Shown here piece by piece: positions 1-4,878 of a stretch of DNA of 17,022 nt. Position 1 is the stretch's first letter. Each line of letters begins with the position of its first letter. Position numbers and translations under genes: made by a program. The DNA is from Oscillospiraceae bacterium. GTDB taxonomy: Bacteria > Bacillota > Clostridia > Oscillospirales > Acutalibacteraceae. The stretch is from assembly GCA_902766855.1 (NCBI GenBank), contig CACXFE010000067.1, forward strand, positions 1 to 17,022, given 5' to 3'. Below the pieces are notes generated by a model that saw nothing but the letters and a program-made list of their open reading frames with translations, was not told the origin of the DNA and did not search any database.

Positions 1-741
1 GAAGCAAAACCGAAAATCGCCAATTACCATTTTACTACCCTGACCCCGGTGCTGGGCGTGGTGAGAATGGGGGAAGGCAGTTCTTTTGTGATGGCGGATA
101 TTCCCGGTCTGATCGAGGGGGCCGGCTCCGGCGTGGGACTTGGCCACGAATTTTTGCGCCATGTGGAACGCTGCCGCCTGTTGCTTCATGTGTTGGATAT
201 TTCCGGCAGTGAAGGGCGGGATCCGATCGAGGATTTTGAAAAAATCAACGCGGAACTTGCGGTTTTCAGTGAGGACTTGGCATTGCGCCGGCAAATCGTG
301 GTGGGGAATAAGTGCGATTTGGCATCGGAAGAAGAGGTCAAGCGGATCGCCGCGCATTTTGAAGCGGCGGGATACCGCTTTTTCCCGGTGATGGCCGCCA
401 TTGCGGAAGGGACCGACGCGCTGATTGATTATGTAGCGGCGGAACTTGCCAAATTGCCGCCGATCAAACGGTACGAGCCGGAGCCAAAGCCGCAGGAAGA
501 CCTGCTGCAACCGAAAAAACGCGATTTCCATATCCGTGTGTGCGACGGGGTATTTTTTGTGGAAGACTGCCCGTGGATCATGGATGTGATGAACACGGTC
601 GATCCCAATGATTATGAATCCCTGCAATACTTTGAGCGGGTTTTGCGCTCTACCGGGATCATTGCGGCGTTGGAAAATGCCGGGATCCGGGAAGGCGATA
701 CGGTCAGCGTATACGATATTGAATTTGATTTTGTTCCCTGA
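1..741 (+). CDS. obg: GTPase Obg/CgtA, 3' part (5' end outside window)
   Basis: Partial gene; frame 1 is open from the first base and gives 246 residues. Obg is a ribosome-associated GTPase needed for 50S subunit assembly that also binds (p)ppGpp. The N-terminal glycine-rich Obg fold and the P-loop lie upstream of the window. What remains starts in the switch I region (YHFTTLTP), then the G3 motif DIPG at residues 33-36, the family stretch GAGSGVGLGHEFLRHVERC, G4 NKCD at 103-106, and a C-terminal OCT domain from about residue 174 to the end (FHIRVCDGVFFVEDC... ending VYDIEFDFVP). The G5 region reads VMAAIAEG where most Obg proteins have a Ser-Ala pair; this is a mild oddity, not a sign of decay. 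The stop is five bases before the GTG of mrnC, so the two are probably translationally coupled. Confidence 0.96.
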   Translation, partial: EAKPKIANYHFTTLTPVLGVVRMGEGSSFVMADIPGLIEGAGSGVGLGHEFLRHVERCRLLLHVLDISGSEGRDPIEDFEKINAELAVFSEDLALRRQIVVGNKCDLASEEEVKRIAAHFEAAGYRFFPVMAAIAEGTDALIDYVAAELAKLPPIKRYEPEPKPQEDLLQPKKRDFHIRVCDGVFFVEDCPWIMDVMNTVDPNDYESLQYFERVLRSTGIIAALENAGIREGDTVSVYDIEFDFVP

Positions 742-746
742 TTGAG

Positions 747-1136
747 GTGAGCGGTACGGAAAATACATCCCTTTTAAGCCCTTCGGTATTGGCGTTTGTG
801 GGCGACGCGGTATATGGCCTGTATGTTCGCACGGCTTTGGCGGCGGTCAATCGCCCTTCGGGGGAGTTGCATCGGTTATCGGTCGGGGCGGTCAATGCGG
901 TAGCCCAGGCAAAGGCGTTCCGCCTGATCGAGCCGGAACTGAATAAGGAAGAACTGGCGGTATTCAGGCGCGGGCGCAATTTCCATACCGCTTCCGCGCC
1001 CAAAGGCGCCACCAAGGCGGATTACCACACCGCCACCGGGTTGGAATGCCTGTTCGGATGGTGGTATCTTACCGGGAATCAAGAGCGGGCGCAGGCGATC
1101 TTTGAGCGTATCCGCACAGAACTATTTGTCTTTTAA
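747..1136 (+). CDS. mrnC: Mini-ribonuclease III
   Basis: A 129-residue protein made of a single RNase III catalytic domain with no double-stranded RNA binding domain, as in Mini-III, which matures the ends of 23S rRNA in Firmicutes. Visible signatures are LAFVGDAVYGLYVR at residues 15-28 (D20 as catalytic Asp), the basic RRGRN segment at 74-78, and E100 in TGLECLFGWWYLTG as the second metal ligand. Length matches the family. The start is GTG at 747, five bases after the obg stop; the purine-rich GAGGTGAG overlaps it rather than preceding it, so initiation probably relies on coupling to obg. No better in-frame start exists before the conserved LAFVGDAVY. Confidence 0.92.
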   Translation: MSGTENTSLLSPSVLAFVGDAVYGLYVRTALAAVNRPSGELHRLSVGAVNAVAQAKAFRLIEPELNKEELAVFRRGRNFHTASAPKGATKADYHTATGLECLFGWWYLTGNQERAQAIFERIRTELFVF

Positions 1137-1154
1137 AAACAGAAAGGAAGCATC

Positions 1155-1859
1155 ATGGCTATTTTTGATATGCTGCACCCTGATAGCATCGAGCGGCTGA
1201 TTTTATCCCAACTTTCTAAAACCGAAGTTAAGGAGTTTATCCGCAATTCCGCCCAACCGTATAAGGAATTGATGGCCTATTACCGTTGCGCGCTGATGGA
1301 AGTTGCTACCAAATTCAATGTGCTGAACGAGGAATTGTCTTTGCAAGTGGATCGTAACCCGATCGAATCGATCAAAACGCGGTTAAAATCGCATGAAAGC
1401 ATTATTGAAAAGGTGGATCGTAAAGGATTTCCTCTTACAGTGGAAAATATAGAAAATCATATTTGCGATATTGCCGGGGTGCGGGTGGTAACCTCTTTTT
1501 TGTCGGATATCGAATTGCTGGCGGATGCATTTCTCCGGCAGGACGATATTCGCCTGATCGAGCGGAAGGATTATATCCGCCATCCGAAGCCGAACGGTTA
1601 CCGCAGTTTACACTTGATTGTGGAAACGCCGATTTTCCTGCATGATCAGAAAAAAATGATGAAGGTGGAAGTGCAGTTCCGTACCATTGCGATGGACGGA
1701 TGGGCAACGATCGAACATAAAATTCGCTATAAGAAGGACTTCGTGATCAACGAACAAATCGAGCATGAGTTGCTGAATTGTGCAGAGATCAGTGCCGATC
1801 TGGATCAGCGGCTTGAAAACATCTATAAATCTACAAAAGAATATGTTTCGTGGAATTGA
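1155..1859 (+). CDS. relQ: Small alarmone synthetase, RelQ-like (p)ppGpp synthetase
   Basis: A 234-residue protein with only the RelA/SpoT synthetase fold: no HD hydrolase, TGS or ACT domain. It would transfer pyrophosphate from ATP to GDP or GTP, making the stringent-response alarmone in the cytoplasm. Family motifs are clear: NPIESIKTRLKSHESI near 68-83, DIAGVRVV at 105-112, the G-loop region HPKPNGYRSLHLIVE at 143-157, and VEVQFRTIAMDGWATIEHKI at 171-190 with E172 as the expected Mg/catalytic acid. This matches RelQ/YjbM more than the long Rel enzyme; RelP/YwaC is the alternative and is hard to separate by eye. ATG at 1155 follows a good AGAAAGGAAG ribosome binding site, 18 bases after mrnC, suggesting one transcript with obg and mrnC. 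Confidence 0.87.
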   Translation: MAIFDMLHPDSIERLILSQLSKTEVKEFIRNSAQPYKELMAYYRCALMEVATKFNVLNEELSLQVDRNPIESIKTRLKSHESIIEKVDRKGFPLTVENIENHICDIAGVRVVTSFLSDIELLADAFLRQDDIRLIERKDYIRHPKPNGYRSLHLIVETPIFLHDQKKMMKVEVQFRTIAMDGWATIEHKIRYKKDFVINEQIEHELLNCAEISADLDQRLENIYKSTKEYVSWN

Positions 1860-1912
1860 GAAGATAAAAACAAGGAGCCGGAAACTCTGAAACAGGGTTT
1901 TCGGCTCCTTGT
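1860..1912 (-). terminator. Intrinsic terminator between convergent genes
   Basis: An 18-bp stem (1870-1887 with 1895-1912, two G-U pairs) closes a 7-base loop; its outer 11 bp, including ACAAGGAGCCG, are perfectly paired. Read on the minus strand the stem is followed by TTTTATCTT, a usable U-tract, so it should end the sigma/sensor transcript that stops at 1934. On the plus strand the stem is followed by GTGTGTAAAA, a poor U-tract, so it can only be a weaker terminator for the relQ-like gene ending at 1859. Confidence 0.8.
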
Positions 1913-1933
1913 GTGTAAAATCGGTTTGAAGAA

Positions 1934-2896
1934 TCATTCCGCGGCGGCTTCATCATCGGAGAGGGTGGTGAATAAATCGAACGACCATGCTTCAAGGTGC
2001 GGGACGGTAAAAGCGGCAAATTCTTCTTCGGTGAGATACATCACAAAACCGTTTTGCACACTTTTCGGCAATTCGGTGGCGGGGGCGCCGGGCAGGTTGG
2101 CGGCAAGATCGGCAATATAGGCGGCAAGTGCGGCATAATAGGCGTTTGTTGCTTCGCTTTTTTTAAGAGAAGCCGCTAAATCCGCTTCCAGTTTTTCTTG
2201 AAGAAATTCGCCGGCAACAATGTATTGATCCAGCAACTCTTTTCCGTAAAACCGAATCCGTTCTTCGTACCATTCTTTCGCCCATTTTTCGCCTTCGGGT
2301 GTTCCGGTTTCATAAAGTGCTTTTCCGTATTTCAGCGCATTTCCTTCTTTGCGTAACTGTCCGAGAAGTTCCGGCAGATTGCGCTCGTTGCACATGGCGG
2401 AATAATATTCTTGAAGGGTTTTTCCGTGGTAAGAAAAAGTATAGTCGATAAACGGGCGCGCCAAAATGGCGAATCGCTGATTTTTTTCATCGGCTTTGAA
2501 GGCATCTAAAAGCCTGAAAGTCACGGTTTTTTGGTGCCATTCTGCCAACCCTTCCTCTTCCGTTTTGACGAAGGCACTGTGATCGGTGGTGGGCGGGGTT
2601 TCGCTTGCGTCATCGGGCTGCCCGCTTGAAACATCGGAAGAGGGAAGCGCGCTCTGCTCGCTTTCGGTCTGTCCCTTTTCAGAGGAAGAGGGGGCGCCCG
2701 GCCGTATGCGGTTTTGCCTTGTCAATTTCGGTAAAGCCAACACGCTTACCGTCAGCAGCACGATCGCCGCCGCTACGGAAACCCACCGCCATCGGCTTTG
2801 AAAAACCGTTTTGTGTGAAGCGCAGCGGTCTGCCGCTTCAATGAGGTCATCCTCAATTCCACCGATCGCGCGCAGCATTTTTTCACTGTTGTTCAC
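1934..2896 (-). CDS. Putative membrane anti-sigma/sensor protein partnered with ECF sigma factor
   Basis: A 320-residue protein that I do not recognise beyond its architecture. A short cytoplasmic N-terminus (MLRAIGGIEDDLIEAADRC, residues 7-25) is followed by one membrane segment at about 39-56, a Ser/Thr/Pro/Glu-rich linker at 66-108, and a charged, largely helical extracytoplasmic domain at 110-320 rich in Tyr, Ala, Glu and Lys. It has only two cysteines (C25, C169) and no HxxxCxxC zinc anti-sigma motif. The GTG start lies one base after the sigma gene's TAG stop, with AAGAAGG as ribosome binding site inside the sigma gene, so the two are coupled. By analogy with many ECF operons the N-terminal helix would hold the sigma factor and the outer domain would sense an envelope signal; this is inference. 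A membrane target of the sigma factor is the alternative. Confidence 0.75.
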   Translation of the reverse strand: MNNSEKMLRAIGGIEDDLIEAADRCASHKTVFQSRWRWVSVAAAIVLLTVSVLALPKLTRQNRIRPGAPSSSEKGQTESEQSALPSSDVSSGQPDDASETPPTTDHSAFVKTEEEGLAEWHQKTVTFRLLDAFKADEKNQRFAILARPFIDYTFSYHGKTLQEYYSAMCNERNLPELLGQLRKEGNALKYGKALYETGTPEGEKWAKEWYEERIRFYGKELLDQYIVAGEFLQEKLEADLAASLKKSEATNAYYAALAAYIADLAANLPGAPATELPKSVQNGFVMYLTEEEFAAFTVPHLEAWSFDLFTTLSDDEAAAE

Positions 2897-2897
2897 G

Positions 2898-3449
2898 CTA
2901 AAAACCTTCTTTCTTCAAGTACCCGGCAAGGCGATCCCGCGTTCGTTTCAGCATCATCAGCACCCGGCTTTTTCCGAATCCGAACCGGGCGCAAATGCTT
3001 TCTACGGAATCGCAATACCAATATCTTCGGATAAACACATTTCGCTCATGCTCTTTCAGCGAACGCAAAAAAAGGGAAATGCGGCGGGAGAGTTCCGATT
3101 CTTCCACAGAAGCCGCTACTTCGCTTCGTCCGATCATTTCTTCCAATTCTTCAAACGGAATCACAAAGCCGGAAGGAATCCGCTTTTGTGCGTTCTTTTT
3201 TCGAAAACGGTCGATCGAGATTTCCCGCGTCAGTTTTCCGAGATAGGTTTTCAAATTTTCGGGACGGTGCGGCGGAATACTGTTCCAAGCAGCAAGCAGA
3301 GCATCGTTGAGACATTCTTCCGCGTCTTCCCGATCGGTCAGAATATTCTGTGCGATCGCAAGGCAGTAAGAGGCATACCGCTGTTTGGATTCGCTGATGG
3401 CTTCCTCGTTTCGTTCGATGAACTGATGGATCAGGTTTTCCTCTTGCAC
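2898..3449 (-). CDS. ECF-type RNA polymerase sigma factor (sigma-70 family)
   Basis: A 183-residue group IV sigma factor. Region 2 spans roughly 23-87 (YASYCLAIAQNILTDREDAEECLNDALLAAWNSIPP, then LKTYLGKLTREISIDRFRKKN, the -10 recognition helix and basic end). A linker at about 88-120 joins region 4 at about 121-178 (LRSLKEHERNVFIRRYWYCDSVESICARFGFGKSRVLMMLKRTRDRL), the helix-turn-helix reading the -35 element. Length is normal for ECF factors. The start is GTG, preceded on the minus strand by AAAGGAGGA at ideal distance. It is directly followed by the membrane protein gene, the usual sigma/anti-sigma order. A 14-bp palindrome lies just upstream of its ribosome binding site. I could not assign a numbered ECF group. 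Confidence 0.93.
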   Translation of the reverse strand: MQEENLIHQFIERNEEAISESKQRYASYCLAIAQNILTDREDAEECLNDALLAAWNSIPPHRPENLKTYLGKLTREISIDRFRKKNAQKRIPSGFVIPFEELEEMIGRSEVAASVEESELSRRISLFLRSLKEHERNVFIRRYWYCDSVESICARFGFGKSRVLMMLKRTRDRLAGYLKKEGF

Positions 3450-3468
3450 AGAAATCCTCCTTTTTGAA

Positions 3469-3482
3469 TGAAAGGCCTTTCA
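3469..3482. promoter_or_regulatory. 14-bp perfect palindrome in sigma-gene leader
   Basis: TGAAAGGCCTTTCA is a perfect inverted repeat with no spacer, about 6 bases upstream of the AGGAGG of the ECF sigma gene (minus strand) and 20 bases from its start codon. Its placement suits an operator or a small RNA hairpin that could affect initiation. No confident sigma-A promoter was found around it; the TTGAAA-like sequence further upstream lacks a matching -10. Function unknown. Confidence 0.35.
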
Positions 3483-3521
3483 CTTTTAATCCCGTATTTT
3501 TTTCAAATTGATCACATCGCG

Positions 3522-3550
3522 CTAAAACAAAAAGGCGGCAAATTGCCGCC
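3522..3550 (-). terminator. Intrinsic terminator of the M42 peptidase gene
   Basis: GGCGGCAATTTGCCGCC (3534-3550 read on the minus strand) forms a 7-bp GC-rich stem with a 3-base loop, followed on that strand by TTTTTGTTTTAG. It sits about 55 bases after the M42 peptidase stop at 3606. The same spacer holds GGATT/AATCC arms that could form a competing or enclosing pair. Confidence 0.85.
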
Positions 3551-3605
3551 GGATTCTCAAAAAGTGCTTTTTCAACCGGCGAAATCCGTCTTTTTGGGGC
3601 GGTTT

Positions 3606-4649
3606 TTACGGTTCTTTGCGCGTTAAATAAGCCAAAAGCAAGGCATAGGTATTCCGCAGCCCGTCGAGGTGCGTGCGCTCATACCCGTGACTGTTGGCGG
3701 TGCCCGGGCCGATTGCGGCATGGCGGATATCATAGCCGGCGGAAACGCTGGCGTCGCAATCGGTTCCGTAATGCGGGGTGAAAATATCCATCACAAAATC
3801 CACGCCGCTTTCCCGGGCGGTACGGCGCAGTTCGTTGGTCATTTCCCAATGATAAGGAAAGCGGGAATCTTTGGCGAAAATCGTTACTTTTCTTTCGTCC
3901 GAAGTCTGATCCGGCCCGGTGGGGGCAATATCCACCGCCAGCATATCGGTTACATCTTCCGGCAATACCACCGTGCCGTGCCCGATCTCTTCATACAAAG
4001 CAAAGTAGGCGTAACATTTGCGGGGCAGGCGGATCTTTTGCTCACGAATCGCTTTCATCACGGTCAGTAACACGGCGGCGCAGGCTTTATCGTCAATAAA
4101 ACGGGATTTCAAGTATCCGTTGGACATCGTAAAGCGCGGTTCAAGCGCGATCATATCGCCGGTTTCCACACCGAGCGCGCGGGTTTCCTCCGCGGAAGAA
4201 ACCGCCTGATCCAATACCACGCAAACATTTTTTCGAAAATCCGGTAAAACAGAACGAAGTTCGTCCTCTGTTACATGAATGGAATTCGGTGTACGGCAGA
4301 CGGTGCCGGTCAGGACCGCGCCGTCCCGTGTGTAAACGCGAACATTTTCCGTGACGCAGTAAAACGGGTACAACCCGCCGACCGGGCAAACCCCGAGCGT
4401 ACCGTCCGGATTGATCTTGCGCACCATCAGGCCGATGTCGTCCACATGCGCGGTGACGGCCAGCGCGTTGCCTTCGCCGCCCAGTTCCGCGATCACGCCG
4501 CCCTTGTGGGTTACGCGATAAGGGAAACCGAGTTCTTCGATCAACCCGGTCAACAGGCTTTGAATGGGTTCGATTTGCCCGGTGGTGCTGTCCGCCGCCA
4601 ACAGACGCTGAAAAGCGGAAAGGCAATAGGTTTCATCAAATGACTGCAT
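3606..4649 (-). CDS. M42 family metallopeptidase (glutamyl/deblocking aminopeptidase type)
   Basis: A 347-residue cytosolic dinuclear-metal aminopeptidase of the M42 family (FrvX/TET type), which trims short peptides from the N-terminus; members form tetrahedral dodecamers. Visible active-site residues: AHVDDIG with H68 and D70, FIDDK with D186 as probable bridging ligand, YEEIGHG with E220 as general base and E221 as ligand, AVDIAP with D240, and the C-terminal SHGYERTH with H321 or H327. An M42-specific insert domain occupies roughly 85-165. Length is typical. The frame stays open further upstream, but that stretch contains the promoter and leader, so it is not coding. ATG 4649 is chosen because GGAGG lies 9 bases before it; ATG 4655, two codons earlier, is only 3 bases from the same site and remains possible. 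It is monocistronic and divergent from alaS. Confidence 0.93.
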   Translation of the reverse strand: MQSFDETYCLSAFQRLLAADSTTGQIEPIQSLLTGLIEELGFPYRVTHKGGVIAELGGEGNALAVTAHVDDIGLMVRKINPDGTLGVCPVGGLYPFYCVTENVRVYTRDGAVLTGTVCRTPNSIHVTEDELRSVLPDFRKNVCVVLDQAVSSAEETRALGVETGDMIALEPRFTMSNGYLKSRFIDDKACAAVLLTVMKAIREQKIRLPRKCYAYFALYEEIGHGTVVLPEDVTDMLAVDIAPTGPDQTSDERKVTIFAKDSRFPYHWEMTNELRRTARESGVDFVMDIFTPHYGTDCDASVSAGYDIRHAAIGPGTANSHGYERTHLDGLRNTYALLLAYLTRKEP

Positions 4650-4690
4650 ATACATTTTCCTCCGATGTATGGAATAAATCGCTCCGTCTG

Positions 4691-4732
4691 CCAAGGCGCC
4701 GGAGGCAGAATCCGGCTTTTTAAAAGGCTTGG
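4691..4732 (-). other. Structured 5' leader of the M42 peptidase mRNA
   Basis: On the minus strand, GCCGGA (4716-4711) pairs with TCCGGC (4703-4698) around a 7-base loop, and CCAAG (4732-4728) pairs with CTTGG (4695-4691) to enclose it. The element lies between the predicted transcription start near 4740 and the ribosome binding site. It matches no riboswitch class I know and may be incidental. Confidence 0.25.
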
Positions 4733-4745
4733 GAATCCCTTTTTG

Positions 4746-4759
4746 ATATTGTACAATAT
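4746..4759. promoter_or_regulatory. 14-bp perfect palindrome overlapping the M42 -10 box
   Basis: ATATTGTACAATAT is a perfect inverted repeat that contains the minus-strand -10 box TACAAT. A dimeric repressor bound here would block the M42 promoter. It is AT-rich and could be chance symmetry; no regulator is identified. Confidence 0.35.
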
Positions 4760-4776
4760 TTTCCGATAAAAGTAAA
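4748..4776 (-). promoter_or_regulatory. Predicted sigma-A promoter for the M42 peptidase
   Basis: On the minus strand TTTACT (4776-4771) is 17 bases from TACAAT (4753-4748), matching the -35 in four of six positions and the -10 in five of six. Transcription would start near 4740, giving a leader of about 90 bases before the chosen ATG. Confidence 0.6.
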
Positions 4777-4807
4777 GCCGACAGTTTGTTTTTTCTTACT
4801 TTAAAAG

Positions 4808-4836
4808 TTGACAAACCGAAGCGGGAGGGGTATAAT
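4808..4836 (+). promoter_or_regulatory. Consensus sigma-A promoter of alaS
   Basis: TTGACA (4808-4813), a 17-base spacer and TATAAT (4831-4836) match the housekeeping consensus at all twelve positions. The start point should be near 4843, leaving a leader of only about 36 bases before ATG 4879, too short for a T-box. Confidence 0.93.
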
Positions 4837-4878
4837 CAATATGTTATTCAAAATTGATTTTCAAGGATGTATGAAGAC

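Noticed and set aside
4650..4814. N-terminal extension of the M42 peptidase up to 4814
   Set aside because: The extra 55 codons hold the promoter and leader, and family similarity begins only after the GGAGG-preceded start at 4649 or 4655.
4656..4866. T-box or other riboswitch in front of alaS
   Set aside because: The consensus promoter lies so close to alaS that the leader is about 36 bases; stems further upstream belong to the opposite strand's leader.
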